Source: Alphaproteobacteria bacterium
GTDB taxonomy: Bacteria; Pseudomonadota; Alphaproteobacteria; RS24
Length of the DNA: 5,032 nt
Assembly (NCBI GenBank): GCA_015163825.1
Contig: JAAOIL010000056.1
Coordinates: 1 to 5,032 of the forward strand
Direction: 5' to 3'
In this document: positions 1 through 5,032 of the stretch, in pieces
Numbering within the stretch: the stretch's first letter is position 1
How the letters are laid out: the number at the start of each line of letters is the position of its first letter
Program-made: the position numbers and the translations under genes
Notes under the pieces: generated by a model
Seen by the model: only the letters and a program-made list of their open reading frames with translations
Told to the model about the DNA's origin: nothing
Databases searched by the model: none

Positions 1-24
1 AGAACCGATTCCTAATTTCGCTTT

Positions 25-52
25 TTGTCAAATCTATAAAATATGCTATAGG
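25..52 (+). promoter_or_regulatory. Weak candidate promoter upstream of dapB
   Basis: TTGTCA at 25-30 resembles a sigma-70 type -35 box, and TATAGG at 47-52 is a poor -10 box after a 16-base spacer. Transcription from this pair would begin at about 58-61, on or just before the dapB ATG, giving a leaderless or nearly leaderless message. The region is AT-rich, so such matches arise easily. Only 60 bases upstream are visible, and a promoter further left is equally possible. Confidence 0.22.
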
Positions 53-60
53 CTTATTTT

Positions 61-861
61 ATGAATATCATCATACATGGCATTAAAGGGCGTATGGGGC
101 AGAGCCTCATAGAGACGGCGCGCGCCAATAATATTGCCAATAATATCACCAATAATATTAATGTGCTGGCGGGGATAGACCTTGCGCCCCCAATAGAGAC
201 TACCCAAACAAGTAATGATATTCCCCTTACGGCTGACTTAAACATTATTGCACAGGCGGATATTGTCATAGATTTTTCCACGCCTGAGGCAACATTGGCG
301 TTGGTCGCCCAAGCCCTAAAAACACAAACCCCTTTAGTGATTGGCACCACTGGTTTTACCGCCGCCCAAGAAGCACAAATCAACGCAGCGGCACAAAGCC
401 TTGCCATTGTTAAGGCGGGCAATATGAGTCTTGGCATAAATATGCTGGCACGATTGGTAGAGCAAGCCGCCCAAGACCTTCCCGACTCATGGGATATTGA
501 GATATTTGAAATGCACCATAGCGATAAAAAAGATGCCCCCTCTGGCACGGCTTTATTTTTGGGGGAGGCCGCAGCAGAAGGGCGCAATATAGAATTACCA
601 ACACCTATAATAGATAGAAGCGGCGGCCGCACCAAAGGCGAGATTGGTTTTAGTGTGGCGCGGGGCGGCTCTGTTATTGGCGAACATGAAGTCATTTTTG
701 CCGGCGCCGGGGAGCGCCTTGTCTTGGCACATGCGGCACAAGATAGAACGATATTTGCGCGCGGGGCGTTGACGGCTGCCAGTTGGTTATTAGGCAAACC
801 CGCAGGACTTTATTCTCTGCAAGATGTTTTAGACACAAAAAATAAGGGCAATAATAAATGA
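61..861 (+). CDS. dapB: 4-hydroxy-tetrahydrodipicolinate reductase DapB
   Basis: Cytoplasmic NAD(P)H-dependent enzyme of the diaminopimelate pathway that reduces the product of DapA to tetrahydrodipicolinate, feeding lysine and peptidoglycan synthesis. The 266-residue protein has the usual family length. Visible features are the N-terminal Rossmann motif GIKGRMG (residues 7-13), DFSTPEA (71-77), IGTTGF (94-99), NMSLGINML (121-129), and the catalytic segment with His152, His153 and Lys156 followed by DAPSGTA (158-164). The last two match E. coli His159 and Lys163. The C-terminal GLYSLQDVL (249-257) is also typical. The start at 61 places the Rossmann motif correctly; only a weak AGG lies upstream (50-52). 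Oddity: residues 22-33 are three copies of an (A/T)NNI repeat in the loop after the first helix. The stop overlaps the gpmA start as ATGA, suggesting translational coupling. Confidence 0.97.
   Translation: MNIIIHGIKGRMGQSLIETARANNIANNITNNINVLAGIDLAPPIETTQTSNDIPLTADLNIIAQADIVIDFSTPEATLALVAQALKTQTPLVIGTTGFTAAQEAQINAAAQSLAIVKAGNMSLGINMLARLVEQAAQDLPDSWDIEIFEMHHSDKKDAPSGTALFLGEAAAEGRNIELPTPIIDRSGGRTKGEIGFSVARGGSVIGEHEVIFAGAGERLVLAHAAQDRTIFARGALTAASWLLGKPAGLYSLQDVLDTKNKGNNK
124..159 (+). repeat. 12-bp tandem repeat, 3 copies, inside dapB
   Basis: Three back-to-back copies of a unit close to GCCAATAATATT lie at 124-135, 136-147 and 148-159. Copy 2 differs from copy 1 in its last base, and copy 3 differs from copy 1 in its first base. 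The repeat is in frame and encodes ANNI-ANNI-TNNI. A change in copy number would add or remove four residues without breaking the frame. Confidence 0.9.
844..848 (+). promoter_or_regulatory. Ribosome binding site of gpmA
   Basis: AAGGG sits 9 bases before the gpmA ATG at 858, inside the last codons of dapB. It supports this start, which overlaps the dapB stop as ATGA. Motif and spacing are reasonable, but five bases can match by chance. Confidence 0.45.
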
Positions 862-1490
862 GCCAGCTTGTTCTTATTCGGCATGGGCAAAGTGTATGGA
901 ATGCCAAAAATCTTTTTACGGGCTGGCGTGATCCCGACCTAACGCCACAAGGGTTAGAGGAAGCAAAAGCGGCGGGGCAAAACTTAAAATCTGCCAATAT
1001 CACTTTTGATATGGCATTTACTTCTGAGTTAAGTCGTGCCCAAAAAACGTGTGCTTTGGTGTTGGAAGCCTTGCATAAAGAGACCCCGAATAAAGAGACA
1101 ATACCGACCATAAAGGCACAGGCTTTGAACGAGCGCGATTATGGGGATTTAGCGGGGCTGAATAAAGATGAGGCACGGGTGCGCTGGGGCGAAGAGCAAG
1201 TGCATATATGGCGGCGCTCTTATGACACGCCCCCGCCCAATGGCGAAAGCTTAAAGGATACAGCGGCGCGGGTGCTGCCTTATTATGAAAGCGAGATTGT
1301 GCCACATATCAAAGCCGGTAAAAATATATTGGTTGCGGCGCATGGCAATTCATTGCGGGCTTTGATTATGGTGCTAGATAAATTAAGCCCCGCCGCCATT
1401 GTTGAAGTTAATATCGCCACAGGCGAGTCCTATATATATGAAATGGACGACACAGCACAGCCACAATCCAAAAATATTTTAAGCCGTTAG
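858..1490 (+). CDS. gpmA: 2,3-bisphosphoglycerate-dependent phosphoglycerate mutase (short form)
   Basis: Interconverts 3- and 2-phosphoglycerate in glycolysis and gluconeogenesis through a phosphohistidine intermediate, in the cytoplasm. The phosphate-accepting His9 lies in the RHGQSVWN motif (residues 8-15), followed by the family signature FTGWRDPDLT (20-29). SELSRAQ (56-62) carries the substrate-binding Arg60. NERDYG (91-96) carries the acid/base Glu92, WRR is at 118-120, and the second catalytic His162 is in AHGNSLRAL (161-169). At 210 residues it is about 40 shorter than the E. coli enzyme: a loop between the TPP segment (124-126) and GESL (129-132) and the C-terminal tail are missing. 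This compact form is, to my knowledge, usual in alphaproteobacteria, so I do not read it as a truncation. It starts inside the dapB stop, with an AAGGG ribosome binding site, and is probably cotranscribed and coupled. Confidence 0.95.
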   Translation: MSQLVLIRHGQSVWNAKNLFTGWRDPDLTPQGLEEAKAAGQNLKSANITFDMAFTSELSRAQKTCALVLEALHKETPNKETIPTIKAQALNERDYGDLAGLNKDEARVRWGEEQVHIWRRSYDTPPPNGESLKDTAARVLPYYESEIVPHIKAGKNILVAAHGNSLRALIMVLDKLSPAAIVEVNIATGESYIYEMDDTAQPQSKNILSR

Positions 1491-1504
1491 GTCTTGTGAA
1501 ATTT

Positions 1505-2194
1505 ATGCCAGAAAAAAAGACCAAAGAAATAGATAAAAAAGAATTTCCCCCTATTAAGAAAATGGGTAAAGAGAAAATCGCCAAGTTTTTTGCGCGCCTC
1601 TCACAAGCCGACCCGACCCCCGAAACAGAACTGCAATTCAACAATGATTTTACATTATTGGTGGCGGTGGTGTTATCGGCACAAGCGACCGACAGCGGGG
1701 TTAATAAAGCCACAAAGGCCTTGTTTGAGGCGGCGGATAATCCTGAATCTATGGTGGCATTGGGCGAGGTGAAAATTCGTGATACTATAAAAACCATCGG
1801 GCTTTATCGCAATAAAGCCAAAAATGTTTATGCCTTGTCAAAGCAGCTCCTCACCGACCATAAAGGGCAAATCCCCCAAACCCGCGATGCCCTTATGACA
1901 TTGGCGGGTGTCGGGCGTAAAACTGCCAATGTCGTTATGAATGTCGCCTTCGGGCAAGCGACATTTGCGGTGGATACCCATGTCTTCCGCCTTGCCAATC
2001 GCACCGGTTTAGCGATCGGGCATAATGTTTTAGAAGTGGAAAAAGGGCTAGAGGCGCGCGTGCCCGAACCTTATCGCCTACACGCCCACCATTGGTTGAT
2101 ATTGCATGGGCGTTATATTTGTTTGGCACGAAAACCAAAATGTGCGCTTTGCCCTGTCGCCAATTTATGCAATTATACGTCTAAAGAGAAATAA
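1505..2194 (+). CDS. nth: Endonuclease III (DNA glycosylase/AP lyase)
   Basis: Base-excision repair enzyme that removes oxidised pyrimidines and cuts the backbone at the abasic site. Counting from the ATG at 1505 (229 residues), LSAQATD (58-64) and the helix-hairpin-helix LAGVGRKTANVV (133-144) are clear. The hairpin contains the Schiff-base Lys139, and the catalytic Asp157 follows in AVDTHVFR. Four cysteines at 206, 213, 216 and 222 have the exact C-X6-C-X2-C-X5-C spacing of the family's [4Fe-4S] cluster. Compared with E. coli Nth (211 residues) it has a lysine-rich N-terminal extension of about 20 residues. The start is uncertain: GTG at 1496 (232 residues), ATG at 1505 and ATG at 1562 (210 residues) are all in frame and none has a strong ribosome binding site. 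It lies 14 bases after gpmA, in the same direction. Confidence 0.96.
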   Translation: MPEKKTKEIDKKEFPPIKKMGKEKIAKFFARLSQADPTPETELQFNNDFTLLVAVVLSAQATDSGVNKATKALFEAADNPESMVALGEVKIRDTIKTIGLYRNKAKNVYALSKQLLTDHKGQIPQTRDALMTLAGVGRKTANVVMNVAFGQATFAVDTHVFRLANRTGLAIGHNVLEVEKGLEARVPEPYRLHAHHWLILHGRYICLARKPKCALCPVANLCNYTSKEK

Positions 2195-2210
2195 CATAAA
2201 GAAAATAACG

Positions 2211-3209
2211 ATGACACAAAAACACATTATCGGTATGGGGGCGGCTTTAGTGGATATTATCGCGCCGCTCAGCGAGGCACAATTCGCGCAATTTACAAGC
2301 CCTAAAGGCAGTATGACTTTAATAGACGAGCGCCAAGCCCAAAATATAAGCAACACATTAAACAGCCTCGCTATCAAATGCGAAACCCATGCGGGGGGTT
2401 CTGTCGCCAATAGTATAGCGGGTATTGCCCACTTAAATAATAATATCAACACAACTTTTATTGGTAAAATCGGTGATGATGAATTGGGGCGGTTTTTCAA
2501 AGACACCACCCTTGCTTGTGCTACAAAAATGCCAACACAAGCGGCTTCTGTTTCTACAGGGCTTGCCACTGGACTTGCCACTGGACATTGTGTTGCCCTC
2601 ATCACCCCCGATGGCGAGCGCACAATGCACACACATTTAGGGGCATCAACACATTTAAGCGAAGCAGATATTCCCGCCACAATGAACACTGCTAGTATTT
2701 TATTGGGCGAGGCTTATCTATGGGATACCCCCAGTGCCCGCGATGCTTTTATAGAGGCGGCAAAGCAAGTCCATAAGCATAAAGGGCAAGTGGCATTATC
2801 ATTGGGCGATACGGGGGTGTGCGACCGCCATCGTGCGGCTTTGCTTGCCGCCCTTGCCACGCATATTGATATTGTGCTTGCCAACACAAGTGAAGCGGGC
2901 GTTTTATGCGGCACAAATAATCCCGCAGCAAGCCTTGCCGCTTTAGGCACACATAGTGTTTATGCCGCCCTAACCGAAGGGGCGAATGGGGCTTGGGTCT
3001 GTGCGGGAGCGGGGGTCTCAAATACCCAACAAATAAATCATATCCCCACCGCCGCCGTGCAAAATGTTATGGATTCCACAGGGGCGGGCGATCAATTTGC
3101 GGCGGGGTTTTTAACAGCCCTCGTGCAAGGGCAATCTTTGCAAGACGCGGCAATGTTAGGCAATAAAAATGCCGCCGCCATTATCCAAAAACTTGGCGCG
3201 CGTCCTTAA
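2211..3209 (+). CDS. PfkB-family carbohydrate/nucleoside kinase (adenosine kinase-like)
   Basis: ATP-dependent kinase of the ribokinase/PfkB family, 332 residues, cytoplasmic. Visible features are an N-terminal strand with GMGAALVDI (8-16), the double-glycine substrate region AGGSVANSIAGIA (61-73), GKIGDDELG (85-93), ITPDGERTM (131-139), a LANTSEAGVL segment (223-232), and the signature DSTGAGDQFAAGF (288-300), where Asp294 is the expected catalytic base. Homologues in alphaproteobacteria are often labelled adenosine kinase, but sequence alone does not fix the substrate; a ribose, fructose or other nucleoside kinase remains possible, so I give no symbol. The ATG at 2211 is chosen because it begins just before the first family strand and 16 bases after the nth stop; the frame stays open further upstream, but only over nth. 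Oddity: a duplicated LATG at residues 118-125. The gene ends one base before the end of the convergent coaA. Confidence 0.9.
   Translation: MTQKHIIGMGAALVDIIAPLSEAQFAQFTSPKGSMTLIDERQAQNISNTLNSLAIKCETHAGGSVANSIAGIAHLNNNINTTFIGKIGDDELGRFFKDTTLACATKMPTQAASVSTGLATGLATGHCVALITPDGERTMHTHLGASTHLSEADIPATMNTASILLGEAYLWDTPSARDAFIEAAKQVHKHKGQVALSLGDTGVCDRHRAALLAALATHIDIVLANTSEAGVLCGTNNPAASLAALGTHSVYAALTEGANGAWVCAGAGVSNTQQINHIPTAAVQNVMDSTGAGDQFAAGFLTALVQGQSLQDAAMLGNKNAAAIIQKLGARP
2562..2585 (+). repeat. 12-bp perfect tandem duplication inside the PfkB kinase gene
   Basis: CTTGCCACTGGA occurs twice back to back (2562-2573 and 2574-2585) with no mismatch. It is in frame and gives LATG-LATG, just before a core strand (CVALITPDGERT). 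Identity at every base, including third codon positions, suggests recent slippage rather than selection for the peptide. Confidence 0.9.
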
Positions 3210-3210
3210 A

Positions 3211-4260
3211 TTAAATTTTACGCAATAAAACTTTATTGACCCGATGATCCCGCTCTTTATGCAAAATAAGATTGGCACGCCCTCTGGTCGGTAAAATGTT
3301 TTCGCACAAATTGGCATAGTTAATGCGTGTCCAAATATCCTCTGCCGTTTGGCGGGCTTTGGCTTCGCTGACATCGGCATAACGTCTAAAGTAAGCATCG
3401 GGTTCTAAAAAAGCCGTGCGCCGCAAAGACATAAACCGCGACACATACCACTCCTTAATATGGGCAGCATTGGCATCAATATAGATGGAAAAATCAAAAA
3501 AATCAGACACGAAAGGGATTTCATCATTATCAATTCCCGTCTTATTAATCGGCGCCCTATCCGCTTTTATCAAACGGGCGGGCTGCAAAACATTTAAGCC
3601 TTCCACGATTAAAATATCAGGGCTTTCAATCACCGCCTCTTCGCCCGCCACAATATCATAGGAGTTATGTGAATAAACAGGCGCACACACCCGCGCCGCC
3701 CCCGATTTAACCTCTGCCAAAAAACGCCGCAAATGTTTCAAATCAAAACTTTCGGGAAACCCTTTTTTATCCATAAGATTACGTTTCTCCAAAATGGCAT
3801 TGGGATATAAAAACCCATCGGTGGTGATTAAATCCACTTTTGTTTTGCCATCGACATGCCACCTTGCCAGCAAGGCTTGCAAAATACGCGAACTCGTGCT
3901 TTTGCCAACAGCAACCGAGCCGGCTATGCCAATAATGAATGGCACTTTAGAAGCGAGCGCAGATGAGGGGGGCGTTTTTGTATCGCGGCCAAAAAAAACA
4001 TCGCTGGCATAAGAGAGGTTTTTTGTCGCCTCCACATAAAAACTCAAAAGACGCGATAGCGGCCAATAGACCTCTTCCACTTCGGCTAGGGATATTGTTT
4101 CGCCACGCCCGCGCAAAACCGCTAGCTCCGCCTCTGTTAAAGTCAGGGTCGTATCGGGGCGCAAGCGCGACCATTGCGCCGCCGTGAAAGACCGATAGGG
4201 AGACGCAGGCGACAATGAAGAGGGAGACGCAGGCGAGGGTGAAGAAGACGCATTTGTCAT
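3211..4260 (-). CDS. coaA: Type I pantothenate kinase CoaA
   Basis: Phosphorylates pantothenate with ATP, the first and usually rate-controlling step of coenzyme A synthesis, in the cytoplasm. Family members of this type are commonly feedback-inhibited by CoA. The protein has 349 residues, against 316 in E. coli. It shows QWSRLR (30-35), PLSRLLSFY (67-75), the Walker A loop GSVAVGKS (114-121), ITTDGFLYPN (145-154) with catalytic Asp148, KKGFPESFD (165-173), APVYSH (193-198) with His198 matching E. coli His177, EGLNVLQ (220-226), VSDFFDFSIYID (251-262), and the C-terminal NILPTRGRANLIL (321-333). Extra length comes from a Ser/Pro-rich N-terminus (5-21), a loop around 92-105 and an insert around 227-249. 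The ATG at 4260 is chosen because it overlaps the hisE stop (TAATG) and leaves a modest leader; the frame is open up to 4338, but only within hisE. It is probably cotranscribed with hisFE. Confidence 0.96.
   Translation of the reverse strand: MTNASSSPSPASPSSLSPASPYRSFTAAQWSRLRPDTTLTLTEAELAVLRGRGETISLAEVEEVYWPLSRLLSFYVEATKNLSYASDVFFGRDTKTPPSSALASKVPFIIGIAGSVAVGKSTSSRILQALLARWHVDGKTKVDLITTDGFLYPNAILEKRNLMDKKGFPESFDLKHLRRFLAEVKSGAARVCAPVYSHNSYDIVAGEEAVIESPDILIVEGLNVLQPARLIKADRAPINKTGIDNDEIPFVSDFFDFSIYIDANAAHIKEWYVSRFMSLRRTAFLEPDAYFRRYADVSEAKARQTAEDIWTRINYANLCENILPTRGRANLILHKERDHRVNKVLLRKI
4197..4244 (-). repeat. 24-bp period direct repeat in the 5' end of coaA
   Basis: The 16-base word AGGGAGACGCAGGCGA (plus strand) occurs identically at 4197-4212 and 4221-4236. 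With the partly matching spacers (4213-4220 and 4237-4244) it forms about two copies of a 24-base unit. The period is eight codons, so it stays in the coaA frame and makes the repeated SPASP in the Ser/Pro-rich leader, before the conserved kinase domain. Confidence 0.85.
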
Positions 4261-4571
4261 TATTTTTTTCGTGCCGCCTTTTCTGCCAATCCCGATTGCC
4301 CTTGGCGGGCTTTTAAGACCGCCAACACATCTGCCCAAGCGACATCACGGGCTGCCAATGCCACCAATAAATGATAGAGCAAATCAGCCGCCTCTTGCGC
4401 CAGCGCGGCGCGATCTTGCCCCAAGCCGGCAATGATTGTCTCGGTGGCTTCCTCGCCCAGTTTTTTGAATGCCAAAGACGGCTCTGCCAGAAGCTGTGCC
4501 GTATAACTCTCATCGGGCGATGCCGCCTTTCGTGCCTCTATCGTGGCTAATAATTCTGCTAAAATATCCAT
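4260..4571 (-). CDS. hisE: Phosphoribosyl-ATP pyrophosphatase HisE
   Basis: Second step of histidine synthesis: hydrolyses phosphoribosyl-ATP to phosphoribosyl-AMP and pyrophosphate. The 103-residue protein is the usual length for a stand-alone HisE, not a HisIE fusion. It shows the all-alpha MazG-like fold motifs: DILAELLATIEARK at the N-terminus, SYTAQLL, the metal-binding helix KKLGEEATETI, EAADLLYHLLVAL, and a final helix with WADVLAVLKAR. The start at 4571 matches the family N-terminus; the frame stays open to 4646, but that would overlap hisF. No well-placed Shine-Dalgarno is visible; a purine-rich stretch (complement of 4589-4600) lies about 17-20 bases upstream, which is long. It follows hisF by 52 bases and overlaps the coaA start by one base, and it ends in a run of seven A. 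The hydrolase for the next step (hisI) is not in view. Confidence 0.95.
   Translation of the reverse strand: MDILAELLATIEARKAASPDESYTAQLLAEPSLAFKKLGEEATETIIAGLGQDRAALAQEAADLLYHLLVALAARDVAWADVLAVLKARQGQSGLAEKAARKK
4263..4269 (-). other. A AAA AAA slippery heptamer at the end of hisE
   Basis: On the minus strand the last hisE codons are CGA AAA AAA TAA, so the seven A fall in the X XXY YYZ phase of a -1 frameshift site. A -1 shift there avoids the TAA and continues as ATA ATG into the coaA frame, which would give a HisE-CoaA fusion. The motif and phase are visible; any actual frameshifting is not. Two lysine codons before a stop also produce this run by chance. Confidence 0.35.
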
Positions 4572-4623
4572 GAGCGCACAATAGCAAACCTGTCCTTCTT
4601 GTCTATACCCGCCTATATATCTA

Positions 4624-5032
4624 TTATGGCGTAAGCCTTGTGGCAATCCCCGCCGCCGCTAAGGCTTGTTTGGCTTGCAAAATACTATAAGTGCCAAAGT
4701 GAAAAATAGAGGCCGCCAAAACTGCCGAAGCATGTCCATCACGCACCCCTGCCACCAAATGGTCTAATGTGCCAACCCCCCCAGAGGCTATTACAGGCAC
4801 CGAGACCGCATCGGCAACGCCGCGTGTTAAAGCAATATCAAAGCCGTCTTTCGTGCCATCCTTATCCATAGAGGTCAGCAATATCTCACCTGCACCGCGT
4901 GCCACCATATCTTGCGCAAAACCTATCGCCTCTATGCCGGTCGCATCACGACCGCCATGCGTAAAAATCTCCCAACGGTGCTCATCAACCTGTTTGGCAT
5001 CTATCGCCACAACAATACATTGACTGCCAAAT
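4624..5032 (-). CDS. hisF: Imidazole glycerol phosphate synthase cyclase subunit HisF, C-terminal part
   Basis: HisF, with the glutaminase HisH, converts PRFAR and ammonia to imidazole glycerol phosphate and AICAR, linking histidine and purine synthesis. Only the last 135 residues are here; the gene runs off the right edge, and the family length is about 250. The first visible residues, FGSQCIVVAIDAK, are the classic strand holding the catalytic aspartate (Asp130 in Thermotoga HisF). GAGEILLTSMDKDGT contains the match to Asp176, and IASGGVG and LAASIFHFG are the two phosphate-binding loops of the (beta/alpha)8 barrel. The GTG at 5010 is an internal valine and not a start, since conserved HisF sequence continues upstream of it. 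It lies first in the visible hisF-hisE-coaA run; in relatives hisBHA usually lie further upstream, which I cannot see. Confidence 0.96.
   Translation of the reverse strand, partial: FGSQCIVVAIDAKQVDEHRWEIFTHGGRDATGIEAIGFAQDMVARGAGEILLTSMDKDGTKDGFDIALTRGVADAVSVPVIASGGVGTLDHLVAGVRDGHASAVLAASIFHFGTYSILQAKQALAAAGIATRLTP

Noticed and set aside
701..710. Perfect 10-bp palindrome CCGGCGCCGG in dapB
   Set aside because: It encodes conserved AGAG residues of DapB, has no U-tract after it and is too short to argue for a regulatory or terminator role.
54..797. 247-codon open frame antisense to almost all of dapB
   Set aside because: dapB on the other strand has clear conserved motifs along its length. 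The antisense translation is a low-information Ala/Ser/Arg/Pro-rich product with no recognisable domain, as expected from codon bias.
2165..2689. Long open frame antisense to the nth/PfkB boundary
   Set aside because: It overlaps the real PfkB coding sequence and has no recognised motif; its hydrophobic look comes from complementing common codons.
2820..2945. Frequent CTTGCC words, resembling an uptake or Chi-like motif
   Set aside because: Most copies fall in a Leu-Ala or similar codon pair and reflect codon preference; there is no fixed flanking sequence or strand pattern.
3208..3218. AAATT-A-AATTT inverted repeat at the convergent junction
   Set aside because: A one-base loop cannot form a hairpin and the arms are pure A/T, so it is not an intrinsic terminator.
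4572..4623. Possible promoter in the 52-base hisF-hisE gap (TATATAG-type words)
   Set aside because: No -35 element at a suitable distance was found on the minus strand, and the gap is compatible with simple read-through from hisF.
5008..5010. GTG as a possible start of a short HisF
   Set aside because: The conserved HisF residues FGSQCIVV directly upstream show the gene continues past the window edge.
4769..5023. 84-codon plus-strand open frame opposite hisF
   Set aside because: It lies wholly inside the conserved HisF barrel sequence and shows no domain of its own.

Overview
This 5-kb window is a tightly packed bacterial core-metabolism region of two gene blocks that face each other. I see no mobile element, CRISPR array, tRNA or rRNA, and almost no non-coding DNA. 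The gene neighbourhood suggests an alphaproteobacterium, probably close to Hyphomicrobiales (Rhizobiales). The pointers are hisF-hisE-coaA in that order, dapB next to a short 2,3-bisphosphoglycerate-dependent phosphoglycerate mutase, and a PfkB kinase with a DSTGAGD active-site motif. By eye the base composition is moderate (about 45-50% G+C), lower than many rhizobia. The taxonomic placement is inference from gene order and protein features, not a database match.

Plus strand, left to right: dapB (lysine and peptidoglycan precursor synthesis), gpmA (glycolysis), nth (base-excision DNA repair) and a PfkB-family sugar or nucleoside kinase. dapB and gpmA overlap by 4 bases (ATGA), and the later gaps are short, so the four genes look like one transcription unit. 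A weak promoter-like pair lies just upstream of dapB.

Minus strand, read from the right edge: the C-terminal half of hisF (histidine synthesis, cut by the window end), a gap of 52 bases, hisE (histidine synthesis), then coaA (type I pantothenate kinase, first step of coenzyme A synthesis). hisE and coaA share one base (TAATG). The two blocks converge with a single base between the PfkB stop and the coaA stop, so there is no room for an ordinary intergenic terminator.

All complete genes keep the catalytic residues I can check, and none looks broken. I found no undescribed system. The items most worth a second look are small: in-frame tandem repeats (12, 12 and 24 bp periods) inside dapB, the PfkB gene and coaA; an in-phase A AAA AAA slippery heptamer at the hisE/coaA junction, where a -1 shift would join the two proteins; and the 1-bp convergent junction.
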